A DNA stretch of 64,000 bases from Adineta steineri. Taxonomy: Eukaryota; Rotifera; Eurotatoria; Adinetida; Adinetidae. The notes beneath the pieces were generated by a model. It had not been told where the DNA came from. It worked only from the letters and a program-made list of their open reading frames with translations, and ran no database searches. Each line of letters opens with the position of its first letter. Positions within the stretch are counted from its first letter, which is position 1. A program made the translations under genes and the position numbers. The stretch spans positions 248,001 through 312,000 of the forward strand of contig CAJNOI010000106.1 in assembly GCA_905250115.1 (NCBI GenBank). Direction: 5' to 3'. Below, in pieces: positions 1 through 11,344 of the stretch.

Positions 1-398
1 ACACGTCATATTTCATCATGTTTTTTTTATTCATTATGATGATTTATAATATTTACTTTGTGGCATGGCGAAGAATATTAACTCCATGAGTGAACATAAA
101 TTTGAATACAATTTTTTATTCAATTCTCAGTCTTTAATCAAACTTCTAGCTGTTATCATCATCTGCGATTTCTTTTGTCTTCTAATGATTATCTATCCTT
201 TCTTATAATATCAATAGACTTCGAGTGGAATAATAAAAAACTTCATTAGATTTTTATTTTAATTCTGAGATACATTCTATTCTTGTCTTTTCCTTCAACG
301 TAGGAAATGAAATGTAATGAAATGACAAGATATTGAAGGAAAGGAAAAAATATATATATATATCGTCCAATATTACGTCATGTTTGTTTGTGATGAAC
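1..398. other. Sequence beyond the RSF1-like gene, no gene seen
   Basis: AT-rich sequence left of the first assembly gap. A short open frame on the minus strand reads out of the gap but has no recognisable domain. It is probably intron or 3' untranslated sequence of the RSF1-like gene, whose last coding part lies in the gap. Confidence 0.4.
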
Positions 399-498
399 NN
401 NNNNNNNNNNNNNNNNNNNNNNNNNNNNNNNNNNNNNNNNNNNNNNNNNNNNNNNNNNNNNNNNNNNNNNNNNNNNNNNNNNNNNNNNNNNNNNNNNN
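399..498. other. Assembly gap (100 N)
   Basis: A run of exactly 100 N, the conventional placeholder for a gap of unknown size. It interrupts the 3' part of the RSF1-like gene. Confidence 0.99.
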
Positions 499-3429
499 AT
501 CGTTTTGATTTATCTGCACCATCTATACTACCATCATCTTTAAAACCATAAACACTATCATCATCTTCTTCTTCATCTTCATTTTGTTCAGATTTATTAT
601 TTTCATCTTCATCATTATCCTCTTCGTTATCCTCCTCTTCATTTTCTTCATCACTATAAACAATACCATTTGCTCGTCGTTTTTTTGATGATCGTTTAAC
701 CATTCGGTCAAGATTTAACATAACATTAGCTAAACGATTTGTTCGTTTTGACATACATTGTGTACGTTTTACTTCAAGTTCTTCATATTCTTTCAATAGT
801 TGAATATATTTTACAACTAAATTATCTGATAAACGTTTATGTTCACATAATGGACAATACCAATCTCCATCAGGTACAGATAATAAAATTGGTTTAAGAC
901 ATTCTAAATGATAAGCATCATCGCAATCATCACATAATAATAATGATTCGGGTCGATCAGTTTTTGAACAAACACAACATGCACTTGATGGAGATTGTAA
1001 CTCTTCCGTATTGTTTTCATTCATTTGTCCACGACGTTTAGCAACAGTTTTAGCTGAACGACGTGGAACAAATTCTTCATCATCATCTTCTTTTTCTAAT
1101 AAATCATCATCATCAAGTTCATCTAATTGTTTATCTGTTTGAAGATAATCATCGGAATTATATTCATCTTCTTCTTCTTCCGATGGCTGATGTTCATCAT
1201 CACTCGACGATGAAATACTATTTACAGATGATTTGCGTTTACGACCACGTTTACGACGACTATTACTTTTTGATGATTGAGAACATACTTTAATATTTGT
1301 TTGACTAGAAGATTTGCACTTTCCATTCATTAATTTCTTTTTCGATGGAGTCTAAATTTTATTAAGATAAAAATAGGTTAGACAAAAACTATAATAGATT
1401 CTTACTTGTGACACAGATTTTGCTGGACTAGATGTAACTGAAGGAATTTGTTCATTTGTTGGTGGTTTTCTAACACGTCTTGATCGACGTAATGCAATAG
1501 GTAAATCATCTTTAAAAATTAAATCATCATCTATTGGAATTTGATTTAATATATCTTTATCTTGACTAGTTTCATCATTCTTTTTGATATCTATATCATC
1601 ATCAATAATTTGTTTACGTTTTCGTCCTTTCGTTGGTGTTTTTATTGTTTGAATATCTTGTTCATTATTATCATCATTTTTTTTTGATGTATTCGATATT
1701 GTACGTCGTTTTTTCTTACTCCAAGTTGCTGATTTTTTTCGACCTCGACTTTTTTTTGTCGGAGGACTTTTAAGTTCTTCATCTTCTTGATTATTATTGA
1801 TTTCTTGTGATATTACATTTGGATTTGTGTCTTCTGATGAAACTATACGTGAACGTTGACCATTTTTCTCGTCTGAATGTGTTGATTCATGATCAGATGG
1901 TACTTCAGTTTTGACTGCTGCTGGTGGTACAACGGATTTTTTAGATTTAAGAATAGATTTTTTTTCGACTTTTACTGGTGATGCTTAAATATATATATAT
2001 AATTTTATATTGTTTTTAATTCAAAATATATATTTTACCTGCTGGAGATAGCGTTGGGCTAATTGTTTTTAATTCTTCTTTTTTTATATTAACAGATAGT
2101 GGGATATAACGTTGTTCAAATTCGTTCGATGGTTCCAAGGAATTGAAAGATTCATGAGTCAATTTCCAATCTAAATAGATACCATTTTTTTATAAAACAA
2201 ATTTTCTTGATAGAAAAATTTTTTTTACCAGGAAATTTCTTTCGGACAGCATGATCGGTAATAAGAAGTTTAATTACATTTTCTAATTCATCTTTATCTC
2301 TAAAAGAAAAATTTGAATTACTTCACAAAAGCAAAAAATAATTAACTAACGTAGCAATATTAGTCCATGTTCGATCCTCGTCAATATTTTCTCGAAATAA
2401 ACGTATAAAACATTCACTATCCTAAAAGATATAAATAAGAAAAATTTTTTTTTCATAAAAATCTCTTTTTTTTTATTTACCATAAATAACCAATATGATG
2501 CACCAGAACGATCGCGACCAAATGATTGTGATCGAATTTCAAATGATTGTTTTTCAAGTAAAGCTGTTTTAAACCCTTGATTAAGATCAAATTGTGTTTC
2601 CAATAAATTCTAAAAATACCAATCATATGTGTAACGAGAAAGGAAAGAATGAAGCCGAAATAGATCCTTGCATGACTACTTGTAATTTTTTATAGTATGT
2701 AATTAGATACAGTAGTACTACCAAAGAATTTTATGCATTTATAATTGAATCGATAGGAATGTTCTCTATGTATCAAAAATGGGAAATTACTCATAACTAA
2801 CTGAATACGTGTCCGATTATCTTTAGAAAAATTTTCGTTACTTTTAAAATACGTAGTTTAATATCAATTTGTGCTTGTGAATATCCATTTGCTTTTAAAT
2901 ATTCTCCATCATCATAATCAAAACGATATGCAAACTATAATGAAATATATTGATTTATAGAAACAACAAAAATTATCTTAGTATTACTTTAGTAATAATT
3001 GGAACAAATTTATCTCGTTGTGCACCTTTACCTAATGATATTCGTTTTAATAAAGTAAGATGAAAGTCAATTAAACGTCGACTAACTATAAGAAGAAATA
3101 AATAGATTGAAATTGAAGAAAAATTTATATATTTATTTACTATTGTCTTGATCACTTAAAAGATTTTCTTCAAGTAAATGTAATGGATAATCTTGTATAT
3201 CAATATTTGAACGGAATTTATCCAAAAAAGCAAGTATAACACCATATTCTGGATTATTTAATAAACTTAAACGTCGTTGATCGTAATTTAGAAGAATTTT
3301 TTGTTTATCGTCCGATGATGAATCAACCGTATTCGAAGGTGTATCATTATCATTTGTATCCATTGGTATTGATTCGTCTTTAATAAGACTCGGAGCAGCT
3401 AGTATTGGATCTTCTTTTTCTTCATTCAT
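499..3429 (-). CDS. RSF1: RSF1-like chromatin remodelling subunit (PHD finger), 3' end in gap
   Basis: Nine exons can be chained with consistent phase: 3429-3141, 3085-2988, 2934-2842, 2609-2481, 2421-2351, 2299-2229, 2170-2039, 1983-1406 and 1351 into the gap at 498. The N-terminal part has the RSF1/WHIM-type helical region, including a segment FGRDRSGASYWLFM that matches the family signature of a basic, Asp-Arg, Gly, Tyr-Trp run. A C4HC3 PHD finger follows in the last exon (CCVCSKT... LLLCDDCDDAYHLECL ... WYCPLC). Long acidic and Lys/Arg-rich stretches flank the finger, as in animal RSF1. In animals RSF1 pairs with the ISWI ATPase SMARCA5 to space nucleosomes; that role is inferred by homology. 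The start ATG at 3429 opens an acidic N-terminus. The C-terminus is lost in the N run. Confidence 0.85.
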
Positions 3430-5019
3430 TTTGTCTAAATCAATAGATAATTATATCATCCATCTACATCAAAACGACGAAAAGACAAAATCATTCAACA
3501 ATTCAAATAACCATCATCATATGTGTTTGTATTGTAATGTTTTCATTGGTTGAAAATCAAAGGTCTTTGTTTTAAATAATAAAATAGAATGTGGCACCAT
3601 CTAAAATAAATATGATATTAAAAAAATTCTTTTTTTAATTAATTTAAATAGGAAAAATAATAAAATATATTTTTTTTTATTATTGGCTACGGGATCTTTC
3701 AAATAATAAAATAACAATTACGAATTTTTCTTTCTGAATCATTAAATTGATTACTATGATTTTATTCATTTATGCATTTGATATTCATTGAATATATTTC
3801 AAAGATATTTGATATATTTCTAACTGAAATTTATTGTGATATATAACTCTGAAATATAAATCAGAATAAACACAGTTCTTACAGCGACATCTTATGTTTT
3901 CTATTAATGAATATTCTTAGGTCAAACGGTCATGAACGGAAAAAGAAAGAAACTATATTTTTATTAATATGCATGAAAGTGAACCATTTTTATCTGATAT
4001 TCGATTTAATCTTTGTCAAATTGAAAATATAGTAATATATGTACTATTAATCATTCTAAAAATATACTAAATGAAATGGTTCATTTACTATGCTTTTAGT
4101 TGAATGTTTCACATCACCTGTATGTGCAAAAAACACATACTAACCGTTGAAAAATAATTCATGTTAGATATCATAGTGGGATTTTGTGATATTTAAAATT
4201 CTTTTCTTTGATATGCTTATAAGTACATCTAAAATATTACAAAAGTTAACTATTCATGTAATGTTTAGTGTCTCCTGTTATAAAGCGAATACTTAGCTGT
4301 ACAGACAGTTTTAATCGCTTATATCTGGATTTAGATTTTTCAGTGTATTGCGACATGATCTATTTCATTAAAGAGATTTATCCAGCGGGGAGGGGGGGGG
4401 GCACGGGGCTTTTTGCCCTCTCGGAGAGTGCCCCTCCCCCCACGGAATTCAACAAAATTACACTTTTTGAGTCTGAAACTCTACGTCTGCCCCCCCCCCC
4501 TCCAGAAGAAAGATTTTTGCCCTCCCGGCAGTTAATTTCGCACCCTCGAACGAAAAAACCTGGATAAAACACTGATCATGCAAACTTGTATCAGAACTCT
4601 TTCTATATATTCAATACAATTTTACATTCAATGTAATCTATCACTGTGATATAGCGCCATCATTCGTATGAAATTCAACGAATACATATATAAAATTTCA
4701 ATTAAATCTATAATTTAGTATAGTTCTATGAGATATTTATAAATGATCTAAGTAGATAAATTCGAAGTCAAATATTAATATATAAATTAGTCATGTTTGT
4801 TTGTCGCCACATTATACGCCGTCATATTTTATATCAACATAAAAGGAAAAAACATGGATTGTTCCACAATCTAGAATGTTGTTTTTTTTCTGTGTAATAT
4901 TGATTCATAGAATTTTGCTTTATATATTATTTCACCATCATATACAAATACTTATCTTTTTTAGAACATTGTCTATTTCGACATTAACTTTACTTTTTTT
5001 TCTTGTGTATTAATCAATA
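3430..5019. other. Intergenic, divergent promoters of RSF1-like and RAD23
   Basis: AT-rich space between two divergently transcribed genes, so it should hold both promoters. No coding exon was recognised. The only conspicuous island is the GC-rich block at 4379-4567, listed separately. Confidence 0.5.
4379..4567. mobile_element. GC-rich foldback insertion, MITE-like
   Basis: A 190 bp island of high GC in very AT-rich DNA. It begins TTTATCCAG and ends CTGGATAAA, a perfect 9 bp terminal inverted repeat. Inside, a G-run (about 4386-4399) faces a C-run (about 4490-4502), so the whole block can fold back. No direct target duplication was found. It contains an open frame, but its composition (Gly runs, Pro runs) is that of translated repeat, not a gene. 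Confidence 0.45.
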
Positions 5020-6622
5020 ATGCAACTTCAAATAAAGACACTTTCAAACGAAAAATTTACAATTGAATGTGAATTAACTGATACGGTAATTTTTTGTTTT
5101 AAATTCATTCTCATTTGTAGTTATTATTTTTTTGTGTATTTAGGTAAAAACAATAAAAGAAAAGATCGCAGCAAAAGATCTTAAAGATAAATATGAGGCT
5201 GATGCAGTAAAATTAATTTTTTCGGGAAAAATTCTCGAAGATTCGAAAACACTTGAATCTTATTCAATAAATCAAGAAAGTTTTCTTGTTGTTGTCAAAC
5301 AAGCAACACCTAAAGCTACACCAGTAAGTTGGAATTTCATATTTAAATTAAATAACTTTTTTTTCTCTATAGTCATCTGCAAGTTCCAGTGCACCAAGCA
5401 ATCCTACTCCACCTCCAAGGTTTTTATTTATAAAATTTTTATTTTATTATGCATATCTATTTAAATTCTCTCTGTTTTAGTTCACAAACTCGCCCATCGA
5501 ATGTTGCAGCACCAGCTCCAAGTTCAGCTTCACAACCACAACAACAACAACCAACACGGCCAGCTCCACCAACTGGTAATGCACCAGCTGCTTCACAAGA
5601 TTCATTTTTATCAGCTGAAGCTCGTGAAAAAGCTTTAAGCGAATTGACTGATATGGGTTTTGAACGCGCACAAGCTGAATTAGCATTACGCGCAAGTTTT
5701 TATCATGTAGAACGTGCTGCTGAATATTTAATAACAGTAAATTAATAGATAGATTCGTAAAGAAATTCATTTTTTATTTAATATTATATTTTCATTTAGG
5801 GTCACATTCCTAATGTTCATGAAGGACAAACATCAAGTCAAGAAGGCGGATCAGGACAAACACCTAGTGGCTCAGAAAGTTCAGCTGGCGGTCGACGAGC
5901 TGGCGGAGGTAAAAAAATTATATCCATCTTGGATAATTTCACAAAACTATTTACATAAGATTTTTTCCCATGACGACAAATAATTCTTTGCTGAATAAAT
6001 TATGTTAAAAACAAATTAGATGTTCTATTTGAGTTATTTCGAATGACATACGAGAAAATCCCTTTTCTATTTCTTATTGACATACAAAATGTTTTTAGTA
6101 GAAGACTTATCTGAATTGAGTCAAAATCCACAATTTCAAGCATTACGTCAATTAATTCAACAAAATCCTGAACAACTTCAAACACTTATGCAAACATTAC
6201 AAGCAAATCAACCAGAACTCTATCAAGTAAAATTAATTTGAAAAATGAAATTTCTATATTGATTTCTTTTCTTTTTCTATAGTTAATTGAACAACGACCA
6301 CAAGAATTTCTTGAATTATTAAATCAAGCTGAGGAAGGTGACGAAGGTGCTGATGATGATGATCCATTACAAGGTGGTCTTGGTGCCGGAGGTGCTGGTG
6401 GTCAAGGTCCTCCAGGAACAGTTACAATCACATTATCACCACAAGATCAACAAGCAATAAATAGAGTATGTTATTAATTGAATTACATTTTAATATAATA
6501 AAATATTTCTCGTTTAGTTACAAGATATGGGCTTCGAACGCAATCGTGTTATTGAAGCATTTCTTGCTTGTGATCGCAATGAAGAATTGGCAGCTAATTA
6601 TCTCTTAAGCAGTTTCGATTAA
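5020..6622 (+). CDS. RAD23: RAD23 ubiquitin receptor / XPC partner
   Basis: Eight exons (5020-5085, 5144-5323, 5373-5419, 5481-5736, 5800-5908, 6099-6226, 6283-6465, 6518-6622) total 1074 bp, giving 357 residues. Order of domains is the full family set: N-terminal ubiquitin-like domain (residues 1-75), a Pro/Gln/Ser-rich linker, UBA1 with [18 protein letters not shown], a Gly-rich linker, the XPC-binding (STI1-like) domain with [15 protein letters not shown] and [12 protein letters not shown], and UBA2 with [20 protein letters not shown] at the extreme C-terminus. RAD23 carries ubiquitylated clients to the proteasome and stabilises XPC in nucleotide excision repair. All introns are 40-190 bp and use GT-AG. 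No break was seen. Confidence 0.96.
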
Positions 6623-7323
6623 AAAAAGACTCTAAACAATTTGTTATATTATTCTTGACATACATTAAAGTATGCGTTAAAATTCATTTTTTTTTCTTGT
6701 GTAACTGTACAAAAAAAGAAGAACATCAGCATACATTTATCCCATCTTTTTTTTGCTCCAAAATATATTTCCGCTTACATTACGCTTGTCATTCTGGTTT
6801 GTTCTTTATTTCTCTTTAGCTCATTATAACTTCTTATTGAAAAAAAAAACTAAACAAGAAAATGCAGCATTTTTCTTTTCTTTCTCTCTCTTTATTATCG
6901 CCGGTGTTTATTTTTGCTGTCTGTTTTCTCTTCGCTATTCAAAATTGCTCTAGTATAAACTTTGTTCTTAAATTGAAATTAACAGCTAGGAAAAAAACAT
7001 CTATCAAATATGAAACAAATAGGTATCCGCTCTTATTACTGTATGTACAAGCTCAATGATCGAATAAAGACAACAAAATATACTATATGATACGTTATAC
7101 ATCACTAGTTTAAAATACGCTTTATCGTAATAGAAAATAAGGTGTAGGTGGCTATGTTCTCCTGCGTCACACCCACACCCACACCCTTGCAATCACAAGT
7201 CAATCCTCTTGATAGGCATCAGTTGAAAAGGAAATCGACGTATGAAACTAATATTATTATCGAGTGACTTTTTAGGATAAGAATTAATTACAGAAAAAAA
7301 AATCATTTGTCCATCTTAATAAA
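6623..7323. other. Convergent 3' intergenic region
   Basis: Lies between the 3' ends of RAD23 (+) and the TIR-SAM gene (-). Apart from the TGTGGG foldback at 7141-7187, only T- and A-rich 3' sequence is seen. Confidence 0.5.
7141..7187. repeat. TGTGGG-type foldback array, short copy
   Basis: A short G-rich left arm (GGTGTAGGTGG), a T-rich spacer containing TTCTCC, and a C-rich right arm CACACCCACACCCACACCC. The arrangement G-rich, spacer, C-rich is the same as in the larger arrays further right. Confidence 0.6.
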
Positions 7324-10300
7324 TTACAGAATTGAACAAGTTCTAATTTTCGATCGTTTTTTATATCTATCAGGTTTTGATGATGCTAATGATATTGATG
7401 AATTTTCCAAAATATTGGTTGTTGATAATACTTTTTCTACTTCAAGTTGAAATCGAATAAATTCATGAATTGATATTTGAATATCTGAAATATTTTCTTG
7501 TTTACATACATTATGTAAATCATTATTAAGTACGGCAATAGTTTCTGTAGAATTTTGTTTACAAAAATCATATAATTTCACAACACTTTGACCATCAAAA
7601 TTAGCAAGTAATTTTAAAAAACCAGGTAAATCTATTCCTTGACACCAAGTAAGAACTTCTGTATTTGTCCAATTTTCTAAACTCATTATTTCTTTTGTAC
7701 GTCGACGACGATTAAAATTTGTCGGAGTAGAACGTCTCTCCACATTTATATTCACATGTGCAGTATCAATTGTTTGCGTATTATCACTGTCATTTGGTGT
7801 TATACGTTTAAGTAATGTTTCTATGGCACGAATACGAATTTGTTCATTTTCTTCTTGATTATCTGTTAATGCCTGAACTTTCCATGAAAGAACACGACGG
7901 CCAGATGCTGTAGCATAGAGAAGTTCTGTACGACATCGATTATTTACTTGATATATATCACTAAGACAAATAATTAAATATTCTGTACCATTCATAATAG
8001 ATATAAATGATGGAATAAAATGATCATTCATATGATCATATGTTGTCCATACACGATGACCATTTTTATTTAATTCTTGTTCAATCATCTGAACAATTTC
8101 ATAATCAGATGGATCATAACTTATACCAATTGTTTTACCAAAATTATCACCAGTTGTTGATATACTCTAAGATATAATTTAGACATATATTGAATAGGAA
8201 TTACACAGAGTTCAATTGATTTAGAAGACTATCAGTTTCTTACACGCTGTTAAGTCTTGTGAAGCAGAGCTAGGTCAAATACTCGAGAAAATTCCTACTT
8301 GCTCAGTCTTGCAAAGAGTCTGAGCCTCCTGTAGATTCATTATTCAAAAGATTTCTATTATCTTTATAAACATGATATGAAGATTGAATTGTTCTTCCGA
8401 TAATTCATCTTTTTTCGCTATTCCACTAGTGTATACGTGCGTGATCATGATCAAAAAAGTCAATGACACAATACATTTGTCACGCAAGAATATTAATATA
8501 CGATATATAGAAAAGACCGGAGGTATCAGAACATATCTCGTTGTGATAAATAGAATTTTTTGTAATGCACGTTTAAGTAATACTCAAGCTGTCAAATGTT
8601 TATGCATTTTAAAGTACACAGTCATATCAAAGTATTACGTGTGTTGTTGTATCATTTATTAGGTAATCAAAGCGTAGATTATTTTTATCAAAATTATTAA
8701 TTATAAATTTGTGCATTGATCACATTTTAGACATAGGCGACACCATATCGGAATCGGGAAGTCTGTTTTCGATGCTCACAAAACTAAAACTATACAAGTC
8801 CGATACGATACTTAAAAAGTCAGATCTTATTTCGATCCGATCCCGATCTCAAGATACAAAAATTTTTGGTATCGTTGGGTTTTTGGATATATCCTTTTAA
8901 AAAATAAAATCTGAAATTAACTATTCCGGATTTGAATGATTTCATAGCATTACAAAATAATTAATAATAACAATTAAATATGTTTCATGTAAACGAAAAG
9001 AACGAGTAGAACTCATCCTACAAAATTCAGAGAATTTTGGCATAGGTGATTTTGATGCCGACCCTTAAAATTGATTTTCACGATTCCGATGCGATTCTAA
9101 AAAAACGTATTACTAGTTACAGTTCGGATCCGAGTCCAAAAAAATCTGATTTTTCCCATCCCTGTCATATCTATTCTCTCATTGTCATCTGTATTGAGAT
9201 TCATATTCAAACTATTACTTACTTGAGATACATCTAATATATCTAGATTATACAATAATCCACATGTAGCTTGTTTAACCGATGATTCATTTGTAGTTGT
9301 ATTAATATTTAGTATAATATTAAAAAAATCTTGGTCAGTTTCTTTTAAATTTTTTTTACAATTTTCATTAAATGATAATGACCATAAAATAGTCAATATA
9401 ATCATTGTCGATTCATAATAAATTATATTCTCATATAAATTGTTTTTTTCATACAAAATAATAATATTTGTAAATAAATTTAAATAATGTGTAGCAATTA
9501 TTTCTTGTATGTGTTCACATTTCATAATATGTATTATACTTTTAAAAAACATACTCATCGGAATACGATTATAATGATATGAATGAATATTTTCGAATGA
9601 TATTTGTATATATGTTATACATTGAAGAAATAATGTTTGAGATAAATCATCATTTTTCGTACAACTTGTTAAAATAAGTAAAAATAATTGTGACATTATT
9701 GCTATACGACGATTACCATATTTTTGAGCGATATCAATTAGATTCTGAAGTTTTTTTATATAATTATCATCGAGTCGAAGAAATTGATGAATTAATAAAC
9801 GATTATTAAAACAATAGATAATTAAATAACATATAATAGAATCAATTAATATTGTTTCATATGTTGACCAATTCAGACGTATATTTTTATAAAAATTTTC
9901 ATGAAGAATTATTAAAAATAAATCAAATAATAATTGTTGATTATTATCATTATCAATAATTAATGTATAATTAACAAGATATGTAACAATACCTGTTACA
10001 CAAGCTAAACTATTCAATGAATTTATTTGATTTTCATTTAAGAAAAAATGTATAAAAATATTATAACGTGATAAATATAATTCTAATAAAGTTTTTGCTT
10101 CTTCACATTCATTATCATCACAATTAACATGTGTACCCATTGCCATTGTACATATACATAAATAAAATCGATGTCGTACTGTTATTACCATTGACTGATT
10201 ATTATCTAGTGCAAATAAACTTCGTTCATATTCATTTGATTTTAAACATTGAATTATTTGTTGATTAAAATAACGAAATTTTTCATCTAATACTGCATCA

Positions 10301-10836
10301 ATATAACTATGTTCAAAGAATATATATGATTCATACCATGGTAAAATCATTTCAATAAAATCTAATTCATTTTCACTAATAATCGGTAAAATTTCCATTA
10401 AAATATTAAATAATTCATTATCAGCATTAAATAATAATTCTTGGACACGTTTTTGATGTTCAAGATTATTTTCTTTTTGTTCATTGTCTTCTTCAATACT
10501 AACAGGATCATCGTTATCGTTTTGTAATGTTAATGTTATACGTCGATTAAATCTACCTACAGTAGTTAAATAATCTAATTGTTCATTTATAAGTGAACGG
10601 TTTTGATGTTTCCATTGTTTGAATAAATGCAAGGATATATATTCAAACATATCAAATGCTTGTGGGCGTCTATTAATAACTATATTAAGAAAAGCATTAT
10701 CTGATGTTACTGATAAACATGATTGTAAACAAGTATTAAGTTGTTGTAATAATGATCGATCATAATAAGTTAAGGATTTCCATCCTATACTATTTCGTTC
10801 TATTGTATCTAATTGTTGGTCAAGATTTGTATGCAT
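7324..10836 (-). CDS. Helical-repeat, TIR and SAM-like domain protein with CaaL tail
   Basis: Two exons, 10836-9223 and 8166-7324, join in phase 0 to give about 818 residues. Exon 1 is all-helical, Leu/Ile-rich and without signal peptide; it looks like an armadillo/HEAT-type region but the repeats are diverged. Exon 2 opens with a TIR domain (KTIGISYDPSDYEIVQ, then NKNGHRVWTTYD and TEYLIICLSDIY). The stretch CRTELLYATASGRRVL aligns by eye with the SARM1 segment around its catalytic glutamate, placing a Glu near residue 619. A SAM-like domain follows (WTNTEVLTWCQGIDLPGFLKLL). The protein ends KKRSKIRTCSIL, a polybasic run plus a CaaL geranylgeranylation-type motif. SARM1 has helical repeats, two SAM domains, then TIR; here TIR precedes SAM. 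An NAD-cleaving role at membranes is inference. The single intron is unusually long (1056 bp). Confidence 0.75.
8709..9170. repeat. Degenerate CCGAT-rich repeat inside the TIR-SAM gene intron
   Basis: The long intron contains two related stretches, around 8730-8870 and 9040-9160, each with CATAGG(C/T)GA followed by repeated variants of TCCGATNCGAT(A/T)CTNAAAAA and GATCCGA. The CG-containing words stand out against AT-rich flanks. It looks like a decayed transposon or internally repeated insertion; no termini could be defined. Confidence 0.3.
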
Positions 10837-11344
10837 CTTTTTCTTTTTTTTTACGAAGTATTTCTTTCGTATGTAAACTTAAAATCATGTGAACATGTTC
10901 TCTTATCAAAGCAAGGTAAGATCGTATTTATCTTTCTTTAAAAACGGTTACATCATTCCTTTCAACCCATTTTACTATTAGTAGTAATTTTTTTTTTCTT
11001 GTCTTTTATTTGTACGATTTGAAAAATTTTAAAGAACAAAAAAAAGAACTAGTTATAGAGACATAATATGATAAATTTTAAAAGAGAAGAAAAAAATGTG
11101 TATGTGTGCATGATCTAATTAGAATAAAAAAAAACATTGTTTTGTTACGGTAGAGTACAAAAGAAAAAGTAGAAAGCAACTTTGTTCCCCTGCCATTGCT
11201 GTGCACATATCAATTCACATTAAGGTTATTTTAGGTATATGAGACAGAAAAAAAAAGGAAAAACATGTAAAAAAAATGCTAGCTGTTGTTATTATCGTTA
11301 TCGTTACCACCCACACCACCACCAGAATAGAGTAATTTCGTTGA
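10837..11344. other. Intergenic between TIR-SAM start and tropomyosin 3' end
   Basis: Both genes run on the minus strand, so this holds tropomyosin 3' untranslated sequence and the TIR-SAM promoter. AT-rich with A and T runs; no coding signal. Confidence 0.5.

Noticed and set aside
4268..4567. 99-codon frame with Gly and Pro runs
   Set aside because: Composition comes from the G and C homopolymer runs of the foldback insertion; no start context or homology.
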